Part shown: piece after piece, positions 1 to 6,515 of the stretch
How positions within the stretch are numbered: position 1 is the first letter of the stretch
Layout: each line of letters opens with the position of its first letter
Source: a bacterium
GTDB lineage: Bacteria > Krumholzibacteriota > Krumholzibacteriia > JACNKJ01
Assembly: GCA_014382085.1 (NCBI GenBank)
Contig: JACNKJ010000077.1
Coordinates: 1 to 8,289 of the forward strand
Reading direction: 5' to 3'
DNA: 8,289 nucleotides
Notes under the pieces: model-generated
Database searches by the model: none
Told to the model about the DNA's origin: nothing
Seen by the model: the letters and a program-made list of their open reading frames with translations, nothing else
Translations under genes and position numbers: made by a program

Positions 1-299
1 CCCAATTCTTCGCGAGTGAGAACATAGGTTTCCTCATGTCCCGGCCGGCGATAGAACGCGCAAAACTTGCAGTAGACGTTACAGACATTGGTGTAGTTGA
101 TGTTCCGATCCAGGATGAAGGTAACCTGAGCCTCCGGATGCATGGCGGCCCGGCGCAGATCGGCGGCGCGACCGAGATCCAGCAGGTCGGCTTCACGAAA
201 GAGCCGCAATGCCTCTTCTCGACTGACGCGCTGTCCCTGGGCCGCGCTATCGAGCAAGACCGAAAGATCCGTCCGGCTTTTCGCCTCGCTTATTGCCAT
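1..299 (-). CDS. mqnC: Dehypoxanthine futalosine cyclase MqnC, N-terminal part (cut by window edge)
   Basis: Radical-SAM enzyme that cyclises dehypoxanthine futalosine in the futalosine route to menaquinone. Only the first 99 codons lie in the window; the rest continues past base 1. The stretch around residues 61-85 contains DRNINYTNVCNVYCKFCAFY, typical of MqnC, with the CX3CX2C cluster cysteines at 73, 77 and 80. The N-terminal QGQRVSREEALRLF segment parallels SGQRLTREDALALY in the preceding gene, as expected for these sister enzymes. The ATG at 299-297 lies inside the 3' end of mqnE (10-base overlap, ATGGCAATAA). It is preceded by GAGGAGA at 313-307, seven bases upstream, so translational coupling to mqnE is likely. 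The family call is firm; completeness cannot be judged. Confidence 0.93.
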   Translation of the reverse strand, partial: MAISEAKSRTDLSVLLDSAAQGQRVSREEALRLFREADLLDLGRAADLRRAAMHPEAQVTFILDRNINYTNVCNVYCKFCAFYRRPGHEETYVLTREEL

Positions 300-1372
300 A
301 GCGCAATCTCCTCGTAGACCGTGTTGCGTTCCACAGGCACCCGGCCCGCCTTCTTGATGAGCCGCACCAACTCTTCCTGGCGAATGTGTTCGGGTGTGGT
401 TCCACCCGCATCGTGGGTAATGCGCTCGCGCACCACCGTGCCGTCAATGTCATTGGCGCCAAACCTAAGACCCAGTTGGCTGAGTTTTTCGGTGACCATG
501 ATCCAGTAGGTTTTCACATGCTGGAAGTTGTCCAGGAAGAGCCGCGCCACGGCCAGGGTTCGAAGATCGTCCATGCCTGTGGTGAAGGTGTCCACCGGAA
601 GCGGGTTGTTCTCGGGGTGGTAGGCCAGGGGGATGAAAGCCTGGAAGCCACCGGTTTCATCCTGCAAGGTGCGCAGGCGATCCATGTGATCCACGCGATC
701 TTCCAGCGCCTCGATGTGCCCGTAAAGCATGGTGGCGTTGGAACGGAGGCCTAACTCGTGGGCCGCCTTGTGCACCTCGAACCAACGGTCGGTCCAGCTC
801 TTGTGACCGCAAAGTTTCTCGCGAATGTCTTCCTGAAAGATCTCCGCGCCGCCGCCGGGCAGGCTGCCCACCCCGGCGCTCCGCATGTCGGCCAGCACCT
901 CTTCAGTGGTCCAACCAGTAAGCCGCGTGAAGTGATCGATCTCCACCGCCGTCCAGGCCTTCAGATGAACTTCGGGATGCGCCTCGTGCAGCATACTGAT
1001 GATGCCGCGATACCAATCGTACTTCAGCCTGGGATGAATCCCCCCCACGATGTGAATTTCCCGCGCGCCTTCGGCCTCCATGCCGGCAGCTGCTTCGAGA
1101 ATCTGTTCATCGCTCATGGTGTAGCCGTGATCGTCCTTCAAGCTCGCCGCGAAGGAGCAGAACTGACAGCTCTTGGCGTAAACGCAAACGTTGGTGGGAT
1201 TGATGTGCCGATTGATGTTGAAGTAGACCTTATTGCCGTTCTTTCGAACGTTCACCGCATCGGCCATTTCGGCCAATGCGAAGAAATCTTCGCTGCGGTA
1301 GAGGGCTAAAGCATCTTCGCGAGTCAATCGCTGGCCAGATTCAATTTTCCGCCTGATGGGAGCAAGGCTCAT
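290..1372 (-). CDS. mqnE: Aminodeoxyfutalosine synthase MqnE
   Basis: Radical-SAM enzyme that joins an adenosyl group from SAM to 3-[(1-carboxyvinyl)oxy]benzoate, giving aminodeoxyfutalosine early in the futalosine menaquinone pathway; cytoplasmic. The 360 residues match the family's usual size. Visible hallmarks are RHINPTNVC at 55-63, GGGAEIF in the barrel, FIPLAYHPENNPL, and the C-terminal GANDIDGTV followed by HDAGGTTPEHI. The cluster motif is odd: cysteines at 63, 69 and 72 give CX5CX2C (CVYAKSCQFC) instead of the usual CX3CX2C. The reading frame is open on both sides, so this looks like a real two-residue insertion, not a frameshift. The ATG at 1372 has no strong Shine-Dalgarno, but a good promoter lies 30-58 bases upstream and no in-frame upstream start is visible. 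mqnC follows with an overlap, forming an operon. Confidence 0.93.
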   Translation of the reverse strand: MSLAPIRRKIESGQRLTREDALALYRSEDFFALAEMADAVNVRKNGNKVYFNINRHINPTNVCVYAKSCQFCSFAASLKDDHGYTMSDEQILEAAAGMEAEGAREIHIVGGIHPRLKYDWYRGIISMLHEAHPEVHLKAWTAVEIDHFTRLTGWTTEEVLADMRSAGVGSLPGGGAEIFQEDIREKLCGHKSWTDRWFEVHKAAHELGLRSNATMLYGHIEALEDRVDHMDRLRTLQDETGGFQAFIPLAYHPENNPLPVDTFTTGMDDLRTLAVARLFLDNFQHVKTYWIMVTEKLSQLGLRFGANDIDGTVVRERITHDAGGTTPEHIRQEELVRLIKKAGRVPVERNTVYEEIALWQ

Positions 1373-1401
1373 GGGAACATCCGTGGGTGAAGGGTGCGGA
1401 G

Positions 1402-1430
1402 AATATACATGCGAGGGCGAAGTGCATCAA
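1402..1430 (-). promoter_or_regulatory. Candidate sigma70-type promoter for mqnE-mqnC
   Basis: On the minus strand TTGATG (1430-1425) is followed after exactly 17 bases by TATATT (1407-1402). Transcription would start near 1395, leaving a leader of about 23 bases before the mqnE ATG. The match is by eye; the spacing and position support it. Confidence 0.5.
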
Positions 1431-1433
1431 CGA

Positions 1434-1462
1434 TTGACCTCTGACTTCCATGCAACTAGCCT
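1434..1462 (+). promoter_or_regulatory. Candidate promoter for the DUF1460-like gene, possibly giving a leaderless mRNA
   Basis: TTGACC (1434-1439), a 17-base spacer, then a weak -10, TAGCCT (1457-1462). The ATG is only six bases past the -10 element, and no Shine-Dalgarno sequence is visible before it. If this promoter is real, the message would start at or next to the start codon. The -10 match is poor, so confidence is low. Confidence 0.3.
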
Positions 1463-1468
1463 TGGCCC

Positions 1469-2317
1469 ATGAAAACAATACTATTCCTTTCGCTTTTCCC
1501 GATCCTCATGTCCGCAACTGCCTGCGGACAGGTGGATCCCTTCGAAGCCCTGGCCCAGCGTAACGCCAAGACCCTCTATCCCGCCGCTACCATGGATTCT
1601 CTCTTGGCAGCCGAACGGGGATCATCCACCGCCGAGCGCGTGGGCCTTTGGGCCCGGCGCTTCGAAGAGGCGAGTGAATCCCGCTATTTATTCGGCCTGG
1701 CCGACGGCGGATACGTGAGCGAAGGGCTTATCGTCAGCGATTTTTTGCACGACTGTGTGAGTCTCACCTATCGCGCAAGTGAATTGGCCCGATCCTCAAG
1801 CACCACGGCGGCCCTGCGCATGGCTCTGGGTACACGCTTCGCCGGCGCGGAGCTGGACTCCATCATCGATGCCGAGGGCCGCGCCAATTACGACCGCATC
1901 GAGCATCTGGATTTCAGCTTAGACATGATCCGCACAGGCCACTGGGGCCGGAACATCACGCGCGAGCTTTCCGGCGCCGCCCTCGACGGCGTGGGCAGCA
2001 GCCGATACGCTGCCGACAGCTTCTACTTCGTACCACAGGCCAGGCTCCTGGAAAGCGATCTTCGCGAAGGCGACATCGCCTGGCTGGTGCTCAACCCCAT
2101 GCACGAAGGCGCGCGCAAGCTGCGAAAGGAGTACGGCCTGGTCATCGGCCACATCGGTATTGTCATTGTGGAGGAGGGCCGACCCTGGCTGGTGCATGCG
2201 GCTTCGAGCGCACTTGAGGGACACTACGAGGGCGGCCGCGTGGTGAAGGTTCCGCTGAGCGATTATCTCAGCCGGGTGGATCGCTTCTATGGAGTGATGA
2301 TCACCCGCTTCGACTAG
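1469..2317 (+). CDS. Exported DUF1460 / N-acetylmuramoyl-L-alanine amidase-like protein (NlpC/P60 fold)
   Basis: Probable exported cysteine amidase or peptidase acting on cell-wall muropeptides. Residues 1-18 are a signal peptide: Lys2, a hydrophobic core, then ATA just before Cys19. This could be a weak lipobox (ATAC; Ala rather than Leu at -3) or an ordinary signal peptidase I site, so lipoprotein status is uncertain. The mature part shows the NlpC/P60-like pattern of DUF1460: DCV with Cys96 as likely nucleophile, YDRIEHLDFSLDMI at 141-154, then EGDIAWLV at 200-207, GLVIGHIGIV at 223-232 with His228, and LVHAAS at 241-246 with His243 as the likely rest of the catalytic set. The C-terminal PLSDYLSR...FYGVMITR is also typical. 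The 282 residues suit the family. It faces away from mqnE and converges on the HAD phosphatase. Substrate is inferred from family only. Confidence 0.75.
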   Translation: MKTILFLSLFPILMSATACGQVDPFEALAQRNAKTLYPAATMDSLLAAERGSSTAERVGLWARRFEEASESRYLFGLADGGYVSEGLIVSDFLHDCVSLTYRASELARSSSTTAALRMALGTRFAGAELDSIIDAEGRANYDRIEHLDFSLDMIRTGHWGRNITRELSGAALDGVGSSRYAADSFYFVPQARLLESDLREGDIAWLVLNPMHEGARKLRKEYGLVIGHIGIVIVEEGRPWLVHAASSALEGHYEGGRVVKVPLSDYLSRVDRFYGVMITRFD

Positions 2318-2982
2318 GGCGCGGTCAGGGTGTCGAGCCATGCCTCGCCGCGTAGGCCGCTGAGCCAGGCGAGAATTTCCTCGAACTTTTCCCAACGTAC
2401 ATGGGCTACTTTTTCCCGCTCGCACCAGTCGGCCAGGGATCCCTTGGCAAAGAGCAGATCGGCCCGCGCGCCTGGGCAGCGGTCGGTGGTGCCGTCGCCA
2501 ATGTAGATCACCGGATCGAGACTTTCCGCCAACCACCAGCTTTTGCAGTGATTGCAGAGCTTGTTGATGCGCGGCGTCGTGGCCGGAATCACGCGCCAGC
2601 GGCCATCGTCCTCGAAGGTCAGATCGTTGGCGTAAAGCGGCAGATGGGACAAACCTTGAGCCTCCATCACCGCCGCGATGAGCGGCTTGAGGCCACCGGA
2701 CAGAATACTGAGAGGCCAGCCCTTGCTTTCGCAATAGGCTGCGAATTCCGAGAATCCTGAATCCACCGGTACTTCATCAAGCACCGAGGCCAAAGCCTCT
2801 TCAAAAGGTGCCGTCAACAGGGCGATTTCCTGGCGCAGGCCCTGCTCCTCGCTGAGGCTACCGTCGTCTACACGGTCCTCGATTTCATACCAGTTGCCGC
2901 CCACATACTTGTCCAGCAGGTGCACTAGGGTGTCGCGCTCGGTGATGGTGCCGTCGAAATCGGTGAAAACTTGAATCTTCAA
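2314..2982 (-). CDS. HAD-IB phosphatase, MtnX / phosphoserine phosphatase-like
   Basis: HAD-superfamily phosphatase of the IB group; the closest resemblance I see is to MtnX, the methionine-salvage 2-hydroxy-3-keto-5-methylthiopentenyl-1-phosphate phosphatase. Motif I is DFDGTIT with nucleophile Asp8 and acid/base Asp10. Motif II is SILSGG with Ser95. Motif III is IGDGTTDRCPG at 161-171 with Asp163 and Asp167, followed by ADLLFAKGSLADWCERE, which fits MtnX-like proteins. Lys141 or Lys147 would be the conserved lysine; CNHC at 143-146 just before Lys147 is unusual. The start is TTG at 2982: AGGGAG (2997-2992) lies nine bases upstream, motif I begins right after, and no in-frame ATG is nearby. 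No other methionine-salvage gene is in the window, so the substrate remains open; phosphoserine or another small phosphate ester is possible. Confidence 0.8.
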   Translation of the reverse strand: MKIQVFTDFDGTITERDTLVHLLDKYVGGNWYEIEDRVDDGSLSEEQGLRQEIALLTAPFEEALASVLDEVPVDSGFSEFAAYCESKGWPLSILSGGLKPLIAAVMEAQGLSHLPLYANDLTFEDDGRWRVIPATTPRINKLCNHCKSWWLAESLDPVIYIGDGTTDRCPGARADLLFAKGSLADWCEREKVAHVRWEKFEEILAWLSGLRGEAWLDTLTAP

Positions 2983-2987
2983 GCGTC

Positions 2988-3016
2988 TTGTCTCCCTGGT
3001 CCGGATGACCTAGGAT
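2988..3016 (+). promoter_or_regulatory. Candidate promoter for the ogt-pepN operon
   Basis: TTGTCT (2988-2993), 17 bases, TAGGAT (3011-3016), each four of six to consensus. It sits in the 52-base gap between the divergent HAD gene and ogt and would give a leader of roughly 12 bases that starts just before the AGGAAAGGAG ribosome-binding site at 3021-3030. Confidence 0.35.
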
Positions 3017-3034
3017 AGTCAGGAAAGGAGCGAC

Positions 3035-3541
3035 ATGCGCTGGATCGAAGTAGATAGTCCCTACGGACTCCTCGGCCTTTTCGCCTCTGACCGCGGCCTC
3101 TACGCCGTGGCTTCGAGCAAGAAGGAAAACACAGCCTACAAAAAGGGCGCTCTTCCGGCAAACTTCCTGGCACCCGGCAAAGCCGAGGGTCATCTTGTCG
3201 CATCCCGGGATTGGCTTTCCCGCTACTTCCTCGGTGAAAACCCCGGCAAGATTCCCGCGTTGGACTTCTCCGGTCAAGGAGAGTTCAGCACCAAGATCTT
3301 GAAAGAACTGGCCAAGGTTCCCTGGGGAGAGGCGACGACTTATGGTGAACTGGCCAAACGCGTGGGCCAGCCCGGCGCATCGCGAGCCGTGGGCGGAGCC
3401 GTTCATCGAAATCCACTTTGGCCCTTCGTGGCCTGCCACCGAGTTCTCGCTTCCGGCGGCAAGCTCGGCGGCTTCGCCGGTGGCCTCGCGGCCAAACGCA
3501 AATGTTTGAGATTGGAAAACATTCCTGTTCCGAAATCCTGA
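3035..3541 (+). CDS. ogt: Methylated-DNA--[protein]-cysteine S-methyltransferase (Ogt/AGT type)
   Basis: Suicide DNA-repair protein that moves an alkyl group from O6-alkylguanine (and O4-alkylthymine in this family) to its own cysteine. The 168 residues fit the single-domain Ogt/AGT form. The N-terminal region is a poorly conserved RNase H-like fold. The C-terminal DNA-binding and active-site domain shows VPWGEATTYGELAKRVGQPGA ending near 115 (Tyr103, helix-turn-helix), then RAVGGA with Arg117 as the base-flipping finger, Asn126-Pro127, and the active site ACHRV with Cys134-His135-Arg136. The family signature is PCHRV; here Ala133 replaces proline. Glu161 in LRLEN is the expected acid of the Cys-His-Glu network. 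All catalytic residues are present, so it is not an alkyltransferase-like (ATL) protein. AGGAAAGGAG ends four bases before the ATG. pepN follows 37 bases downstream on the same strand. Confidence 0.92.
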   Translation: MRWIEVDSPYGLLGLFASDRGLYAVASSKKENTAYKKGALPANFLAPGKAEGHLVASRDWLSRYFLGENPGKIPALDFSGQGEFSTKILKELAKVPWGEATTYGELAKRVGQPGASRAVGGAVHRNPLWPFVACHRVLASGGKLGGFAGGLAAKRKCLRLENIPVPKS

Positions 3542-3578
3542 CTCCCAATTCCCATTCGTTCACATGGAGAATGCACTC

Positions 3579-6248
3579 ATGTCCGAAAATAAACCGCAGG
3601 CCAAGTACTTGAAGGACTACCGCCCTTCCGAGTATCTCATCGACACCGTGGATTTGCACTTCGAACTGGGCGAAGATCTTAGCGTTGTCACCGCCAAGAG
3701 CGCCTTCCGGCGCAATCCCAAGGCGAAGGCCAGCGGTTCGGCCTTGCTCCTACACGGGCGCAACCTGGAGTTGATTTCCATCAAGGTGGATGGCGAGGAA
3801 GTCCCCCTGGATGAAATTGAGATCGATGAGGAAAGCCTAAGGCTTCCCGCGACACCCGACGCATTCCTTTTAGAAACTGTCGTGCGAATTCATCCCGAAA
3901 CCAATACCAGCCTGGAAGGGCTCTACAAATCCGGTGGAAACTTCTGCACTCAGTGCGAGGCCGAAGGCTTTCGGAAGATCACCTACTTCCTGGACCGGCC
4001 CGATGTCATGGCGCGCTATACCGTGCGGGTAGAGGCTGAGAAGAAGGCCTATCCGGTGTTGCTTTCCAACGGCAATCTCATGGAAGAAGGCGAATTGGAT
4101 GGCGGTCGGCATTTTTCGGTTTGGGAAGATCCCTTCCCCAAGCCCAGTTACCTCTTCGCCCTGGTGGCCGGCGACCTCAAGGCCCACGAAAATCATTTTA
4201 CCACAAGCTCGGGACGCAAGGTGACCCTGCGCATCTGGGTGCGTGAGGGCGACCTGGACCGCGTGGATCACGCCATGCGCTCCCTGATCAAATCCATGAA
4301 ATGGGACGAGGATGTATTCGGTCTCGAGTACGACCTGGACATTTTCAACATCGTGGCCGTGAGCGACTTCAATATGGGCGCCATGGAAAACAAGTCGCTG
4401 AACATTTTCAATTCCAAGTATGTGCTCGCCCGCCAGGAAACCGCCACCGACGGCGACTTCGTGAACGTGGAAGCGGTCATCGCCCATGAATACTTTCACA
4501 ATTGGACGGGCAATCGCGTCACGGTCAATTCCTGGTTCCAGCTCAGCCTCAAGGAAGGGCTCACCGTTCTACGCGATCAGCTCTTCACCGCCGACATGAA
4601 CTCGGCGGCGGTGGAGCGCATCGACAGTGTGCGCGTGCTGCGCTCGGGGCAGTTCCCCGAAGATGCCGGCCCCATGGCTCATCCCGTGAGGCCGCAATCC
4701 TACATTGAGATGAACAACTTCTACACGGCCACCGTCTACGAGAAGGGCGCTGAAGTTTTGCGGATGATGCGCACCATCATCGGAGCCGAAGCCTTCCGCG
4801 CGGGCATGGATCTTTACTTCGAGCGCCACGACAATTCCGCCGTGACCACCGACGATTTCGCAGCCGCCATGGCAGATGCCTCGGGCGTGGATCTGACTCA
4901 GTTCAAACTCTGGTATGATCAGGCCGGCACGCCGGAGATCCACGTGAGTCGCAACCATGATGCGGACACGGGCGTTTACACTCTCACCATCAACCAGGAG
5001 ATTCCGGACACACCGGGCCAGACGAACAAGAAGCCCATGCACATCCCCGTGCTTACGGCGCTCTTTGCGGCCGACGGAACACAGCTCCCGCTGCAGCTCG
5101 AAGGTGAAGATACTCCCGGAGCAAACGAGCGCGTGTTGCACCTGAAGGAGGCCACGCAGGAATTCCGCTTCGTGAACCTGCCCGAAGAGCCCACTCCTTC
5201 CCTACTTCGTGGATTCTCGGCGCCAGTGCGTCTGAACACCGATCTGACTCACGAAGAACTCAGTTTCCTCATGAGTCGCGATACAGATTCCTTCAACCGC
5301 TGGGAGGCCGGTCAGCAGCTCGCCACCGACCTTTTACTCTCCCTGGTGGAAGACTATCAGGCCGGGCGCGAGCTGAGCTGCGATCCGGTGATCATCGATT
5401 CCTTCCGCGAAATCCTGAGCAATCCCAATCTGGATAAGGCACTGGCCGCCCAAACCCTCACCCTGCCTGGAGCAGGTTATCTCGCCGAGTTGGTGGATGT
5501 GGTGGATCCCGAAGCCATTCACGAGGCCGGGCAATTCCTGCGAAGCAGCCTGGGCGAGGCATTGAGGTCTGAGTTCGAGGCAGTCTATGCGAGCAATCAC
5601 ATCGATGCGCCCTTCGACATTGATCCTGAGTCCATGGGGCGCCGCGCTCTGGCCAACGTGGCCCTCTCCTACATCATGACTCAAAAGGATGAAGCGGCTC
5701 GCGCACTTGCGCAGAAGCAATTCGATACCGCCACCAACATGACCGACTCACTGTCAGCCTTGGGCATTCTGAATGCTCACGAGGTACCCGAGCGCAAATC
5801 GACTCTGGCTGCCTTCGCCGAAAAATGGATGAACGATGAACTCGTCATGGACAAGTGGTTCTCCACCCAGGCCTGGTCGCCACTGCCGGGAACCCTGGAA
5901 GAAGTGAAGGGCCTCATGCAGCATCCGGCCTGGGATGCGCTCAACCCCAACAAAGTGCGCGCGCTCATCAGCGCATTCGCCTATGGCAATCCTCTGCGTT
6001 TCCATGCGCGAGATGGATCGGGCTACCGGTTCATCGCCGATCAGATCATCGCGCTGAACAAAACCAACCCCCAGGTGGCAGCGCGCCTTGCCGGCAGTTT
6101 CAACCGCTGGACCAAGTTCGACGAGGAGCGTCAGAGCCTTATGAAGGCCGAACTGGAACGCATCCTGGCCGAACCCGAGCTGTCGGCCAATGTCTTCGAG
6201 ATCGTGTCCAAGGCATTGGAGGCTGCGCCCAGCGAGTCTTTGGCCTAA
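3579..6248 (+). CDS. pepN: Aminopeptidase N (M1 family zinc metallopeptidase)
   Basis: Zinc aminopeptidase that removes N-terminal residues from peptides in cytoplasmic peptide turnover. From the ATG at 3579 it has 889 residues, close to the 870 of E. coli PepN, and it resembles that enzyme along its whole length from PQAKYLKDYRPSEY to the C-terminal helical domain (NNMTDSLSALG-like, VMDKWF, NPQVA). Visible active site: TQCEAEGF, GAMEN at 267-271 after Met266, HEYFH with zinc ligands His303 and His307 and catalytic Glu304, third ligand Glu326 in LKEGLTV, and Tyr387 in TVYEKGAEV. After HEYFHNWTGNRVT, the usual CRDWFQL reads VNSWFQL. An ATG at 3564 is in frame, but GGAG at 3566-3569 is a good ribosome-binding site for 3579 (nine-base spacing) and the E. 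coli-like N-terminus starts there. There is no signal peptide. It is probably cotranscribed with ogt and ends at a hairpin terminator. Confidence 0.96.
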   Translation: MSENKPQAKYLKDYRPSEYLIDTVDLHFELGEDLSVVTAKSAFRRNPKAKASGSALLLHGRNLELISIKVDGEEVPLDEIEIDEESLRLPATPDAFLLETVVRIHPETNTSLEGLYKSGGNFCTQCEAEGFRKITYFLDRPDVMARYTVRVEAEKKAYPVLLSNGNLMEEGELDGGRHFSVWEDPFPKPSYLFALVAGDLKAHENHFTTSSGRKVTLRIWVREGDLDRVDHAMRSLIKSMKWDEDVFGLEYDLDIFNIVAVSDFNMGAMENKSLNIFNSKYVLARQETATDGDFVNVEAVIAHEYFHNWTGNRVTVNSWFQLSLKEGLTVLRDQLFTADMNSAAVERIDSVRVLRSGQFPEDAGPMAHPVRPQSYIEMNNFYTATVYEKGAEVLRMMRTIIGAEAFRAGMDLYFERHDNSAVTTDDFAAAMADASGVDLTQFKLWYDQAGTPEIHVSRNHDADTGVYTLTINQEIPDTPGQTNKKPMHIPVLTALFAADGTQLPLQLEGEDTPGANERVLHLKEATQEFRFVNLPEEPTPSLLRGFSAPVRLNTDLTHEELSFLMSRDTDSFNRWEAGQQLATDLLLSLVEDYQAGRELSCDPVIIDSFREILSNPNLDKALAAQTLTLPGAGYLAELVDVVDPEAIHEAGQFLRSSLGEALRSEFEAVYASNHIDAPFDIDPESMGRRALANVALSYIMTQKDEAARALAQKQFDTATNMTDSLSALGILNAHEVPERKSTLAAFAEKWMNDELVMDKWFSTQAWSPLPGTLEEVKGLMQHPAWDALNPNKVRALISAFAYGNPLRFHARDGSGYRFIADQIIALNKTNPQVAARLAGSFNRWTKFDEERQSLMKAELERILAEPELSANVFEIVSKALEAAPSESLA

Positions 6249-6267
6249 GTGAAATTTCGATTCAATG

Positions 6268-6308
6268 GAAACGCCCGGCTGCCATCGGCCGGGCGTTCTG
6301 TTTTCGGT
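6268..6308 (+). terminator. Rho-independent terminator after pepN
   Basis: Perfect 10-bp stem: AACGCCCGGC (6270-6279) pairs with GCCGGGCGTT (6288-6297) around an eight-base loop, followed by CTGTTTTCGGTTT. It begins 21 bases after the pepN stop. The T-run is interrupted. Read on the minus strand the same stem is followed by TCC after TT, so it may also stop transcripts coming from the small minus-strand gene, less efficiently. Confidence 0.75.
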
Positions 6309-6346
6309 TTGTCCCAATCGGTGCCTTGAAGGCTCACCTCACTCGT

Positions 6347-6418
6347 CTAGGTGACGGTGGCGGAAAAGACAGGAAAGACTATAAAGAATAGCAATAGCAG
6401 GGTGATCGCGAGTTTCAT
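6347..6418 (-). CDS. Small hydrophobic 23-residue peptide (candidate membrane microprotein)
   Basis: A 24-codon ORF (ATG at 6418, TAG at 6349-6347). It begins MKLAITLLLL, continues FFIVF, and ends PVFSATVT. After Met-Lys it is almost wholly hydrophobic, so it is predicted to insert in the inner membrane as a single span; it also resembles a bare signal peptide (SATVT end). Evidence that it is expressed: a near-perfect Shine-Dalgarno, GGGGAGG (6430-6424), lies five bases before the ATG, and an extended -10 promoter (TGTTATAAT) lies about 50 bases upstream. It lies in the only long gap of the window, downstream of and on the same strand as the Nudix gene. I recognise no family. Alternatives are a leader peptide, the toxin of a type I system, or the remnant of an exported protein cut by a stop; in-frame sequence beyond the TAG runs to another stop at 6247-6245 but passes through hairpins and does not look like protein. 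Confidence 0.55.
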   Translation of the reverse strand: MKLAITLLLLFFIVFPVFSATVT

Positions 6419-6423
6419 GTTTG

Positions 6424-6439
6424 CCTCCCCGTTTCCGGG
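6424..6439 (-). promoter_or_regulatory. RBS-proximal hairpin with GAAA tetraloop in the 5' UTR of the small peptide gene
   Basis: On the minus strand CCCG (6439-6436), loop GAAA (6435-6432), CGGG (6431-6428). The closing C(GAAA)G is a notably stable GNRA-type tetraloop. The right arm runs into the Shine-Dalgarno GGGGAGG (6430-6424), so folding would hide part of the ribosome-binding site and could tune translation. The stem is only four base pairs. Confidence 0.4.
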
Positions 6440-6467
6440 TCTGATGTCTGGATCTGCGATGGACTTT

Positions 6468-6496
6468 ATTATAACAGACACAGCATCCCGAGTTAA
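6468..6496 (-). promoter_or_regulatory. Strong extended -10 promoter driving the small peptide gene
   Basis: Perfect TATAAT (6473-6468) preceded by TG with one base between (TGTTATAAT, 6476-6468), an extended -10 element. The -35 region is weak: TTAACT (6496-6491) at 17 bases, or TTTAAC at 18, as is common with extended -10 promoters. The start would be near 6461, giving a leader of about 45 bases before the ATG at 6418 and, if the stem at 6270-6297 ends it, a transcript of roughly 190 bases. Confidence 0.6.
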
Positions 6497-6515
6497 ACCC
6501 AGAGAGACAGATTAG

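Noticed and set aside
758..1309. 183-codon plus-strand ORF opposite mqnE
   Set aside because: Shadow of the conserved MqnE coding region; no domain.
1919..2734. 271-codon minus-strand ORF spanning the end of the amidase-like gene and the HAD gene
   Set aside because: Arg/His/Gly-rich composition, overlaps two genes with clear domains in other frames, no motif of its own.
3035..3541. Alkyltransferase-like (ATL) protein instead of an active alkyltransferase
   Set aside because: ATL proteins replace the acceptor cysteine, usually with tryptophan; Cys134 with His135-Arg136 is intact here.
3564..3578. Upstream in-frame ATG for pepN
   Set aside because: The GGAG inside this stretch is positioned as a ribosome-binding site for the ATG at 3579, and the E. 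coli-like N-terminus begins at the latter.
3870..4499. 209-codon ORF antisense to pepN
   Set aside because: It lies wholly opposite a strongly conserved stretch of aminopeptidase N, has no recognisable motif, and is His/Gly/Val-rich as expected for a mirror frame of GC-rich coding DNA.
4569..5141. 190-codon minus-strand ORF within pepN
   Set aside because: Shadow frame opposite conserved pepN sequence.
6245..6349. Read-through extension of the small peptide past its TAG
   Set aside because: In-frame sequence continues to a second stop, but it crosses stem-loops and the pepN terminator and lacks protein-like features, so a broken longer gene is less likely than a true micro-ORF.
5855..6391. 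178-codon plus-strand ORF running from inside pepN past its terminator
   Set aside because: It is out of frame with pepN, has no start context, passes through the terminator hairpin, and shows no family resemblance.
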